From: Clostridia bacterium
GTDB taxonomy: Bacteria; Bacillota; Clostridia; Christensenellales; UBA1242
Length of the DNA: 45,952 bases
Assembly: GCA_016283155.1 (NCBI GenBank)
Contig: JAEEMI010000021.1
Coordinates: 1 to 45,952, forward strand
Direction of reading: 5' to 3'
Under the pieces are notes generated by a model, which made no database searches, was not told where the DNA came from, and was given only the letters and a program-made list of their open reading frames with translations. Shown here one piece after another: positions 17,049 to 25,332 of the stretch. The number at the start of each line of letters is the position of its first letter. Positions within the stretch are counted from its first letter, which is position 1. The position numbers were made by a program, and so were the translations under genes.

Positions 17049-19724
17049 ATGTTATCTGTAAGAAATTTAACTAAAATTTATAAATTAAAAGGCAGAGGCG
17101 TAAAAAGGGTTGTTGCCCTTGATAATGTTAGTATCGATTTTCCTGAACGTGGCTTGGTGTTTTTACTTGGTAAGAGTGGTAGTGGTAAATCAACATTATT
17201 AAATTCAATTGGTGGACTTGATACATTTAATAGTGGTGAAATTATTATTAAAGGCAAATCGTCTAGGGATTTTAAACAGAGCGATTTTGATGCTTATCGT
17301 AATACTTTTATCGGATTTATCTTCCAAGAATATAACATTTTGGAAGAATTTTCGATTGGAAAAAATTTAGCATTGGCTTTGGAATTGCAAGGTAAGAAAG
17401 CAAAGCCGAAAAATGTTAACGACCTATTAGATAAAGTTGATCTTTCGGGTTATTATCGCCGTAAACCAAACCAACTTTCTGGTGGTCAAAAACAACGTGT
17501 TGCGATTGCACGTGCTTTAATTAAAGATCCAGAAATAATTATGGCCGATGAACCAACCGGAGCTTTGGATAGTAATACCGGTAAACAAGTTATGGACACA
17601 TTGAAGAAATTGTCCAAAGAAAAGTTGGTCATTATTGTTTCTCACGACCGTGAATTTGCTGAAATCTATGGTGATCGTGTCATTGAATTACGTGATGGAA
17701 AAATTATCAGTGATAATACTAAACACATTGTTGCGGGTGATCGCAGTGTTTCTGGAGTTAGTTTTATTGATAATAAAATTGTACATATTCAAAAAGGACA
17801 TCGTCCTAACCAGGAAGACCTTTCGAAAATTGTACGAATGATTTACGATAATTCTTATCAGAAAGATACGATCATTTCATTCGATGATAAATCTAATCGT
17901 GAAATTAAAAAAGCAGCTTTCATTACCGATGATGGTAATCGTGAAGTTTTCCAAAACACTACCAGTTCTGATATCCAATTAAAAGCATATAATCCAAATG
18001 ATTTGAAACTAATTCGTTCTAAAATGCGTATCAAAGATGCATTTAAAATGGGTTCAAGTTCTTTGAAACATAAACCAATTCGTTTGTTCTTTACAATATT
18101 ACTTTCGTTTGTTGCATTTGCAATGTTTGGTTTGATTGATACGATGGCTAGTTTTGATGTCGTAACATCAACTTATGAATCAATTAAAATGGCTCAAATT
18201 AAAACGTTGGCAATTTCGGGATTTGATGTAGGTTCGTATGGTAATAAGTATCCAGCGGGGTTGACACAAGACGTTGTTAATCAGTTAGTTGAAAGACACG
18301 ATAGTTATCAATTTTATAAAGTAGTTTGTGCAAATGAGAGTTATTCTCTTGATGGTGCCTCTATTTCTTCAAGTAATTATAGTAGTAATCTTTTTTATAA
18401 CCAACAAATTTCGGGTGTATTACCTCTTAATGAAACCATTAGAAAAAATCTTAATCTTGTTTTAGAGGGGAATTATCCAAGTGCTGATGATGAGGTAGTG
18501 ATTTCACAGCATATTTTTGATTGTTTAAAACGTTCATATTCAGGTATTGCATCATTAAGTGATCTAAGCGGTAAAACCATTAATTGTAATAATTACAATT
18601 TGAAAATTGTCGGTATTGTTAAGGATGATACAGATGTTTCTAAATACACCAATTCGGTCAGTAATGGTATTAATAATCTTCAAGATTATATGAGTTATAG
18701 TGAAATTAACACAGTTGTGAGTTACGGATTGGTTAATATGTGCTATGTCTCGTCAAATTTATACAACACTTTAACAACAAGTAATGTATCGGAACGTTAT
18801 TTTGGTAAATGTTATATTGGTGAAAAGCCTAGTGGTTATTGTAGCAGTGCTTCAAGTTCAAATTTCTATAACACAACAAAACAAATATATTATAATTCAA
18901 ATTTCTTTACTGATAAAATTGAATATACTAAAACTGGTGTTGATCTTAATAACTTAAAAGATAATCAGATTATTGTAGGCTTGGATAGTCCGGCAATGGG
19001 TTATTTTAATGGTGATACATCTAATCTTCAAAATCTCTTGAACGATGACTTAAAACTTAGACTTGAGAACGGAGACAATAAAATTATTTACGAATTTGAT
19101 GTTGTTGGATTCGCAGATAGTTATTATCATACTATTTCGGATACGCAATATACCAAAATGTTTAATGGTTACGATTATATAATTACCCGATTGAAAAATA
19201 ATAATGATGATTTTGCTTTGGTAAAAGATATTATGAAATTTAATGTTAACGGCGTTGGTTGCAATATTCAGTTTCAAGCAACATCAATGCTTGATAACTT
19301 TTCGGATATGATTTTGGGAATGCGACAGGCTTTCCTATACATTGGTATTGGTTTTGCAGTGTTTGCCAGTTTTATGTTAATGAATTTTATTTCAACAAGT
19401 ATTGCTTATAAAAAGCGTGAAATCGGGGTACTGCGTGCGATTGGTGCTGGTAAAAAAGATGTCTTTTCAATTTTCTTTTCGGAAAGTTTTGTTATTGCAA
19501 TGATAAATTTTGTTTTAGCAACAATTGCAACGTGCGTAGCAGCATTCTTTATTAATCGTAGCCTTTATGAAGAATTAGGATTTACAATTACATTACTAAC
19601 GGTTGGTATCAGGCAAGTCCTTTTATTAATTGCGGTTAGTCTTGCTGTTGCTTTTGTTTCAACATTACTTCCAGTATATAAAATTGCTAAAAAGAATCCA
19701 GTTGATAGTATTAATAATCGTTAA
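17049..19724 (+). CDS. ABC transporter ATPase-permease fusion (MacB/FtsX type)
   Basis: An 891-residue fusion of an ABC ATPase and an FtsX-like permease. Residues 1-225 carry the Walker A GKSGSGKST (41-49), the signature LSGGQKQRVAIARAL and Walker B IIMADEPTGALD. A linker follows, then one membrane helix near 345-365 (LFFTILLSFVAFAMFGLI). A polar, probably extracellular domain of about 380 residues comes next, then three C-terminal helices with FtsX-like KKREIGVLRAIGAGKKDVF. This is the layout of lipoprotein-releasing, peptide-resistance or mechanotransmission exporters rather than importers. The start has AAAAGGG upstream. It follows secG by 36 bases and ends at a terminator. The large lipoprotein downstream may be a partner, but a terminator and a new promoter separate them. 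Confidence 0.9.
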   Translation: MLSVRNLTKIYKLKGRGVKRVVALDNVSIDFPERGLVFLLGKSGSGKSTLLNSIGGLDTFNSGEIIIKGKSSRDFKQSDFDAYRNTFIGFIFQEYNILEEFSIGKNLALALELQGKKAKPKNVNDLLDKVDLSGYYRRKPNQLSGGQKQRVAIARALIKDPEIIMADEPTGALDSNTGKQVMDTLKKLSKEKLVIIVSHDREFAEIYGDRVIELRDGKIISDNTKHIVAGDRSVSGVSFIDNKIVHIQKGHRPNQEDLSKIVRMIYDNSYQKDTIISFDDKSNREIKKAAFITDDGNREVFQNTTSSDIQLKAYNPNDLKLIRSKMRIKDAFKMGSSSLKHKPIRLFFTILLSFVAFAMFGLIDTMASFDVVTSTYESIKMAQIKTLAISGFDVGSYGNKYPAGLTQDVVNQLVERHDSYQFYKVVCANESYSLDGASISSSNYSSNLFYNQQISGVLPLNETIRKNLNLVLEGNYPSADDEVVISQHIFDCLKRSYSGIASLSDLSGKTINCNNYNLKIVGIVKDDTDVSKYTNSVSNGINNLQDYMSYSEINTVVSYGLVNMCYVSSNLYNTLTTSNVSERYFGKCYIGEKPSGYCSSASSSNFYNTTKQIYYNSNFFTDKIEYTKTGVDLNNLKDNQIIVGLDSPAMGYFNGDTSNLQNLLNDDLKLRLENGDNKIIYEFDVVGFADSYYHTISDTQYTKMFNGYDYIITRLKNNNDDFALVKDIMKFNVNGVGCNIQFQATSMLDNFSDMILGMRQAFLYIGIGFAVFASFMLMNFISTSIAYKKREIGVLRAIGAGKKDVFSIFFSESFVIAMINFVLATIATCVAAFFINRSLYEELGFTITLLTVGIRQVLLLIAVSLAVAFVSTLLPVYKIAKKNPVDSINNR

Positions 19725-19734
19725 TAACTTAAGT

Positions 19735-19766
19735 AAAATTTCGTCGAATTTTGACGGAATTTTTTG
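19735..19766 (+). terminator. Intrinsic terminator after the ABC transporter gene
   Basis: AAAATTTCGTC (19735-19745) pairs with GACGGAATTTT (19753-19763) with a single G-T, around a seven-base loop, and continues into a T run. It closes the rpoB-rpoC-secG-ABC unit. Confidence 0.8.
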
Positions 19767-19767
19767 T

Positions 19768-19795
19768 TTGTAAAATCTTTAAATCTTGTTATACT
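19768..19795 (+). promoter_or_regulatory. Promoter of the large lipoprotein gene
   Basis: TTGTAA (19768-19773), 16 bases, TATACT (19790-19795) with TG-T as an extended -10, directly after the terminator. The leader is about 34 bases and has a purine-rich ribosome binding site (AAAGGAAAAGGG). Confidence 0.65.
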
Positions 19796-19834
19796 AATTA
19801 TATATATAGATTAACTATAAAAGGAAAAGGGACA

Positions 19835-22780
19835 ATGAAAAATATTAAAAAATTTATATTAGTTTTATCGACCGTTTTCTGTATTATAATTCCAGCATTT
19901 TTTTTAACAGCCTGTGGCGGAAATGGTAATAATGCCAATGAATTGCTAAATTTATCCATTGTTATTGATGGAAATGAGAATTTCTATTCACAAACTGGTT
20001 GGATTAATGCGGACTATGGCGTTACTTTAAATGATATAGCTCGTCGAGTATCATACTATTTTGAATTTAAAGACGGAACCAAAAAGAATAGTGAAGATTT
20101 CGACATTGAAAATAATGCCAAAGATAAAGAACTTTATGAGTATATTAACAGCCTGGGTGAATTTAATGAAAAATATTATTTAGGTTCAATTCCAGAAAAT
20201 GGTGGGGAAACAACTTGGACAGAAACCGATAAAATTCCTTTTAATCAAGTTTTAGACGCTGGCTCTTATAAAATTGTTTACCAAATTGCTGGACGTGAAT
20301 TGGAATTGCAAATTACAGTTAATCAATCTGAAGAGGACCTCACTAATTTAAGTATCGCAGTCGCTCAAAATGATAGTACCAATTATAATCCATATTCAAC
20401 TTATAAATATGGTTGTCCTACTTATAAAAATGCACAGTATGATGCATATACATCAAATTATAAAGTTTGGGTAAAAGATTTAAAAACTAACAAGGTGGTT
20501 TCTGGTACTAACGTAAAAAGTGTATATGCGCTTCCGACAACTGCACCAGAAGATAAAACAATTGAATCATATTGGGATGGTATATCCGATATCGTAGTTA
20601 ATGCTGGTGATAACTTAATCGATAAATATAATGAGATTGATTCAGAAGACACTTTTGCCAAAAAACAAATGCAACAAATATTTTTGAGTGATTATGCAAG
20701 TGGTAATGAAATTACTTTGACACAATATAATAATGGTCAACCCTTGATGTATGATGATAACACAATGGTCGTTAATACCGAAAGTCTTAAACCTGGTGAT
20801 TACTATTTGATTGCTGTGTATGCTGATAAAAATCAAACTAACGGTTTCACTACACCCAAAAAATCTAATTTCTTAAGGGTTGAAAAGGGTGATTTCATTT
20901 GGAAAAACACAATTTCTAAAAATTTTGAAGATTATAACGAAACCGAAGTAGAAAATTTTATTAGCAGTTTATCAATGAAAATTGATTATTATTTTAATAC
21001 CTATACCGAAAATCCAATTTTCACGACTGGAAATGGAAAAGCACTTTCAATGGATTTCTTAAAAACATTGGATGTTATGATTGAATCTTCATATCCGGAA
21101 GCATTAAATGATCAAGGTGAAATGGTTATTTGGCAGAATTATATGCATAGTAATCCCGTTTGCGAAGGTGGACGTGGCGCATTTGGTTGGTATGATTTAG
21201 TATTAACAGGTAATGATATGCAAGGTAACAGTATCAATGGACTTGATTGTTCGAATATGGATGAAAACGGCAGTATTAAGTTGCAAGCTAAACTTAAATT
21301 TAGCAGTGGCACTAATTTAAGTGAATATTATAACGAAGATAATACGATTTTCCCTGTAACAGTTAGTTTGCATCAAGGCATTGTTAATAAACCAATTTTA
21401 TATACTGATAATTTTGAATATAACGGAACATCACAATCACCATCAGTTACACTTGATGAAAATTATGTAAAATTCTATAATATTACTGGAACAGATAGAG
21501 CAACCGAAGTTGGTAATAATTATAAAATTCGTTATACATTGAAAGATAGTGTTAACTATGTTATTGATGATTGTAATGAAAATTACGTTGAATTTAATTG
21601 GTGTATTAATAAAATTACTTTCGACGAATATGAATTAATTAATTCAAGTCGTTGCATGTATAATGGGGCAGTTGTTTCCGAAGATGATGGTAACGGAGGT
21701 GTCTATTATCCCAAGGAAATAACATATAATCCAAATGCAAATAATAACAAAACAATTATTGTTATGATTGATAATGAAAAATTTAACTTATTGAAAACCA
21801 AAGATGAAAATGTAAGTATTAATTTTTCCATCTACAATAATAACAGTGACGGTGTTATCGGCGCAACAATTAGTCAAGAACAAAATGATCAATTTACTTT
21901 GACATTTAGTGACTGCAGTTATACACGGAATCGTGTTGACATTAAACTTTCAATTAATGGAACCGCTTATTCAAATGCTTACAATACAGAAAATGTAATT
22001 CAAATTTATATTAACAAATTAGCTTATACGTCGGAAGAACTTGCCACAATTTATGGCTGTGGTTCGATGTTTACTGCCAATGGTTCTGTTAATTATTCGT
22101 TAGCAAATAGTATTCAAATTAGCCAAGTAACACGAGTTGTGCCATTGACTGCTGTTCCGTCCACTGTCGATCAAACAATTACTAATGCAATGGGACAATG
22201 GGAAATTTACTATGAATATGAGAATAATGAAACTCTTGTAGTTCCTGGCTCAACACAATTACCAAATAACTGCTATAGATTAAAATATCATTTTGTCCCT
22301 AATGATGATATGTATGTAGAAATTGTTGATATTGATGCTGATATTGATTGGTATAAAGAAGACATTCCGGATGCGGTACTTACTGCACTTCAAACGGAAT
22401 TAACTACGCATTTTAACAATCAAACCCCATCAATTACTTTTGAAATCCGTAGTGATTGTATTGCAATTTCTCAAGATGCACTGCCTACACATGATTTGAA
22501 CAATACGGACTTCCAAGGTATTGATGGAACCTGGGAATTAGTTTATCAGTATGAAGATAATAATGGTGTTACTGAGGAACATTTGGCGGGGGGAAATAAT
22601 AGTCTAATCTATTATGATTGGTTTAAAGACTGTAGATGGTATTCATCCGATAATTATACAACTAACGCAAATTATTTAATCAGTTCTGACCGTAATTGGC
22701 AAATTGTCTTTGAACCGGAAAATAATAATGCTTATAATCGTTATTATATAAGTTCTGAAATTGTAATTACTAATAATTGA
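19835..22780 (+). CDS. Large surface lipoprotein with Ig-like repeats
   Basis: A 981-residue predicted lipoprotein. It has a basic N-terminus (MKNIKKF), a hydrophobic core and the lipobox FLTAC with the acylated cysteine at residue 27. The mature part is Asn/Thr/Tyr-rich and predicted all-beta. One segment (KPILYTDNFEYNGTSQSP, then VTLDENYVKFYNITG) resembles the MBG/Ig-like repeats of bacterial surface proteins, and further modules of about 80-120 residues seem likely. The start at 19835 follows a good ribosome binding site; the frame is open back to 19751, but that part lies in a terminator and promoter. Its role may be adhesion or polymer binding. It could also be a client or sensor for the ABC fusion upstream. 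No catalytic motif is visible. Confidence 0.82.
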   Translation: MKNIKKFILVLSTVFCIIIPAFFLTACGGNGNNANELLNLSIVIDGNENFYSQTGWINADYGVTLNDIARRVSYYFEFKDGTKKNSEDFDIENNAKDKELYEYINSLGEFNEKYYLGSIPENGGETTWTETDKIPFNQVLDAGSYKIVYQIAGRELELQITVNQSEEDLTNLSIAVAQNDSTNYNPYSTYKYGCPTYKNAQYDAYTSNYKVWVKDLKTNKVVSGTNVKSVYALPTTAPEDKTIESYWDGISDIVVNAGDNLIDKYNEIDSEDTFAKKQMQQIFLSDYASGNEITLTQYNNGQPLMYDDNTMVVNTESLKPGDYYLIAVYADKNQTNGFTTPKKSNFLRVEKGDFIWKNTISKNFEDYNETEVENFISSLSMKIDYYFNTYTENPIFTTGNGKALSMDFLKTLDVMIESSYPEALNDQGEMVIWQNYMHSNPVCEGGRGAFGWYDLVLTGNDMQGNSINGLDCSNMDENGSIKLQAKLKFSSGTNLSEYYNEDNTIFPVTVSLHQGIVNKPILYTDNFEYNGTSQSPSVTLDENYVKFYNITGTDRATEVGNNYKIRYTLKDSVNYVIDDCNENYVEFNWCINKITFDEYELINSSRCMYNGAVVSEDDGNGGVYYPKEITYNPNANNNKTIIVMIDNEKFNLLKTKDENVSINFSIYNNNSDGVIGATISQEQNDQFTLTFSDCSYTRNRVDIKLSINGTAYSNAYNTENVIQIYINKLAYTSEELATIYGCGSMFTANGSVNYSLANSIQISQVTRVVPLTAVPSTVDQTITNAMGQWEIYYEYENNETLVVPGSTQLPNNCYRLKYHFVPNDDMYVEIVDIDADIDWYKEDIPDAVLTALQTELTTHFNNQTPSITFEIRSDCIAISQDALPTHDLNNTDFQGIDGTWELVYQYEDNNGVTEEHLAGGNNSLIYYDWFKDCRWYSSDNYTTNANYLISSDRNWQIVFEPENNNAYNRYYISSEIVITNN

Positions 22781-22796
22781 TAATCACTTATTCAAT

Positions 22797-22823
22797 AAAA
22801 GACCCCAATCATTGGGGTTTTTA
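22797..22823. terminator. Bidirectional terminator between the lipoprotein and RNase R genes
   Basis: ACCCCAA/TTGGGGT with a three-base loop (22802-22818), flanked by an A run on the left and a T run on the right. It can stop transcription from both the + strand lipoprotein gene and the - strand RNase R gene, whose stop lies ten bases away. Confidence 0.88.
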
Positions 22824-22832
22824 TTTGTTAAT

Positions 22833-24530
22833 TTATTTTGCGGTAAATTCGATTTTGGATTTATGCAAATTAACGCCGATAACTGTCACGTTAATTGGAT
22901 CACCCATTTTGATTTTGGATTTTTTACCAATCATTTGCATTGTACCATCGTGGTATAAATAATTATCAGTCGGTAAGTTTTCAGTACGTACTAAACCTTC
23001 TGCAGTGTTTTCGGGAATGTAAACAAAGACACCAAAATCGGTAATTCCGTTAACAACGCCCGCAAATGTTTCACCAATGTGTTTTTGCATATATTCTGCA
23101 CATTTTAAAGCATCAACTTCACGTTCAGCAGCTACGGCATCTAATTCAGTTTGTGAAGCTTGTTGACTGGCCGCAATTACGTAGGCGTTAAGTCGGTCAA
23201 GTTGCGAACGGTTTAATTGGTTATCTAAATGCATTTTTATAATACGATGAATCAATAAGTCTGGGTAACGGCGGATTGGGGAAGTGAAGTGGCAATAATA
23301 GGTTGCACCTAAGGCAAAATGGCCAACACAATTTGGATCATATTTGGCTTTTTGCATTGAACGTAATGCCAAACTTGATACCACAATTTTAACGTTTTCA
23401 TCTGATATTTGATCCAACATATTTTGATATTGGAAACCAGTTGGGTTTTCAAAATCAATTTGGTGACGTACGTTAAATGGCGTTAAAGCGCTTAAAAAGC
23501 GAATTACCTTAATTGGATCCGGTTTTTCGTGAATACGATACACGAAAGGTAAGTGAATTTTATGACAATGTTCAGCAACAACTTCGTTGGTCATAATCAT
23601 AAAAGTTTCAATGATACGGTGACTGAGATTGTGTGGTTGTGAATAGACGGAAGTGATTTGTCCGTTTTCATCTAAAACAATTTTAGGTTCGGGAACATTA
23701 AATGTAATCTCTCCACGAGTTTGACGGTTCTGTTCGTATTTCTTGGTAATTTCAGCCATCTTTAAAAGCATTGCTTTGTGAGGGTTGTTGAACTTACCAT
23801 CTAAAATATCTTGTACTTCGTCATATGAAAAACGGGTTGTTGATTGAATTAAAGATTTTTTGATTTGATAATTAACTAAATTATATTTTTTGTCTAAAGT
23901 CATTAAAACTGATAAGGTTAAACGCGGTTCATTAGGGTTCAAAGAACAAACTCCATTAGATAATTGCGGCGGCAGCATTGGTAATACACGATCTGGGAAG
24001 TAAACACTGGTACCACGTTTATATGCTTCATGGTCTAAAATACTATCTGCGGTTACATATTCTGAAACATCGGCAATGTGTACGCCCAATGTCATTGTCC
24101 CATCAGGATTGTCAACTAAACTAATGGCATCATCTAAGTCACGAGCATCGGCAGGATCAATTGTAATGATTGGTAAATCGCGTAAATCAAGACGGTTGTA
24201 CATATGATCTTTAATATCTAATTTTATTACCTGTTCTGCTTCTTTTAATACTGCATCAGGAAAGGTAGGCATCAATTTATATTTTTTCATTATGCCTTCA
24301 ATCGTAGCTGGTTGCGTTTGGTGGGCAATCACGCGAACGACTTCAGCATCAGGGTGGTCATTGTGTTTTTTCTTCATATAACGGATTTCAACGATGTCAC
24401 CATCAACTGCGCCGTGTAAATTATCTTTTGCGATGAATATATCTTGCTCTTGATTGGGTATATCAACGAAACCGTAACCTTTTAATGTAACTGTCAATTC
24501 GCCAGTTATACGATTTTCTATTTTGCTCAC
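22833..24530 (-). CDS. rnr: RNase R-like 3'-5' exoribonuclease (short form)
   Basis: A 565-residue RNase II/R family exoribonuclease, which degrades structured RNA from the 3' end. An N-terminal cold-shock/OB-like part (GELTVTLKGYGFVDIP) is followed by the RNB catalytic domain, whose acidic cluster is IDPADARDLDDA (D125, D128, D131, D133, D134). A C-terminal S1 domain follows (GETFAGVVNGITDFGVFVY). Typical RNase R is 700-800 residues; this one lacks the usual N-terminal helix-turn-helix region, part of the first OB domain and any long basic tail. The start is GTG at 24530, because no other start is available before the OB domain. A consensus promoter ends five bases before it. Confidence 0.9.
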   Translation of the reverse strand: MSKIENRITGELTVTLKGYGFVDIPNQEQDIFIAKDNLHGAVDGDIVEIRYMKKKHNDHPDAEVVRVIAHQTQPATIEGIMKKYKLMPTFPDAVLKEAEQVIKLDIKDHMYNRLDLRDLPIITIDPADARDLDDAISLVDNPDGTMTLGVHIADVSEYVTADSILDHEAYKRGTSVYFPDRVLPMLPPQLSNGVCSLNPNEPRLTLSVLMTLDKKYNLVNYQIKKSLIQSTTRFSYDEVQDILDGKFNNPHKAMLLKMAEITKKYEQNRQTRGEITFNVPEPKIVLDENGQITSVYSQPHNLSHRIIETFMIMTNEVVAEHCHKIHLPFVYRIHEKPDPIKVIRFLSALTPFNVRHQIDFENPTGFQYQNMLDQISDENVKIVVSSLALRSMQKAKYDPNCVGHFALGATYYCHFTSPIRRYPDLLIHRIIKMHLDNQLNRSQLDRLNAYVIAASQQASQTELDAVAAEREVDALKCAEYMQKHIGETFAGVVNGITDFGVFVYIPENTAEGLVRTENLPTDNYLYHDGTMQMIGKKSKIKMGDPINVTVIGVNLHKSKIEFTAK

Positions 24531-24551
24531 AGCAAATTATAAGTGTATAAT
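24523..24551 (+). promoter_or_regulatory. Leaderless-type promoter of the HEPN-CBS gene
   Basis: TTGCTC (24523-24528), 17 bases, TATAAT (24546-24551), then six bases to ATG 24558. There is no ribosome binding site. The -35 lies in the first codons of the divergent RNase R gene, so the two promoters cover each other almost completely. Confidence 0.75.
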
Positions 24552-24564
24552 AACAATATGTCAA
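24536..24564 (-). promoter_or_regulatory. Consensus leaderless-type promoter of the RNase R gene
   Basis: On the minus strand, a perfect TTGACA (24564-24559), 17 bases, then a perfect TATAAT (24541-24536). The GTG start (24530) comes after five more bases, so the transcript should begin at or beside the start codon. The -35 lies inside the first codons of the divergent HEPN-CBS gene. Confidence 0.82.
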
Positions 24565-25292
24565 ATATGTCGAATTCAACTAAAACTTTGGGCGTGCGTT
24601 TTTTAGATGCCTATAATGCAATTGATAAGGCTTTACGAATTCAGTATAATTACAAAACAACGATTTCGTTTTCTGATTTAATTCGTCATTGTGCGGATTT
24701 AAATACGGTTATTCGCAGTCACGAAAATGATTTGATTAATTTTGCTCGTTTACGTAATGCAATTGTTCATAGTAGTGATAATAATAAAGTAATTGCTGAA
24801 CCACATTTAGATGTTGTACTTCTAATGGAAAAGATTGCTAAGCTAATTACAACACCACCGTTGGTCGCCGATATTATTCGCCAACGGCAAGTAACAATAA
24901 TTGACGCAACACGTAGTCTTTACGATTTGATTAAGGAAACTGGTAAAACTGGACACGGAATGATACCTGCTTATATTGGTAATAAATTGGTCGGAATTGT
25001 GCGTTGGCGTAAATTGATCGAGGATTTAGCGACAATTTTGGATACTAACGATTTGGATAGTTTTATCCGTAAAACATCTATTGAAAATTATTTGAGGATG
25101 TACCCGCAAACAGGACATTTCACAATTGTTCATAAAAACATTACGATTGAACAAGCATTAACAATTTTTAATAACAATCGCAAAATTGCAGCAATTTTGA
25201 TTACTGATAATGGTACCGCGATGGAACTACCGATTGGTTTCTTGACTAACGCAGATATTATTGATTTAGTAAAAATTATTGAAAGTTATTAA
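24558..25292 (+). CDS. HEPN-like domain fused to paired CBS domains
   Basis: A 244-residue two-part protein. Residues 10-90 form a helical domain with FLDAYNAIDKALR and FARLRNAIVH; the latter holds an R-x4-H motif (R66, H71) in the R-N-x-x-x-H form typical of HEPN domains, many of which are RNases. Residues 105-244 look like two CBS modules, one around VTIIDATRSLYDLI and IPAYIGNKLVGIVRW and the other around FTIVHKNITIEQALTIF, ending GFLTNADIIDLVKII. CBS pairs usually bind adenosine nucleotides. The architecture suggests nucleotide-gated RNA cleavage or binding, which is inference. I set the start at ATG 24558, where the promoter would place the transcript start; GTG 24543 overlaps the promoter and ATG 24567 remains possible. 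Confidence 0.75.
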   Translation: MSNMSNSTKTLGVRFLDAYNAIDKALRIQYNYKTTISFSDLIRHCADLNTVIRSHENDLINFARLRNAIVHSSDNNKVIAEPHLDVVLLMEKIAKLITTPPLVADIIRQRQVTIIDATRSLYDLIKETGKTGHGMIPAYIGNKLVGIVRWRKLIEDLATILDTNDLDSFIRKTSIENYLRMYPQTGHFTIVHKNITIEQALTIFNNNRKIAAILITDNGTAMELPIGFLTNADIIDLVKIIESY

Positions 25293-25332
25293 TAATCGTG
25301 TTAATTTATAAACATTATAAAAGGAAAGTAGA

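Noticed and set aside
19751..19834. Earlier start for the large lipoprotein
   Set aside because: The stretch overlaps a terminator and a promoter, and the signal peptide with its lipobox begins at 19835 behind a ribosome binding site.
25293..25332. T-box riboswitch upstream of ileS
   Set aside because: Only 40 bases separate ileS from the previous stop; a T-box needs well over 150 and no T-box sequence is visible.
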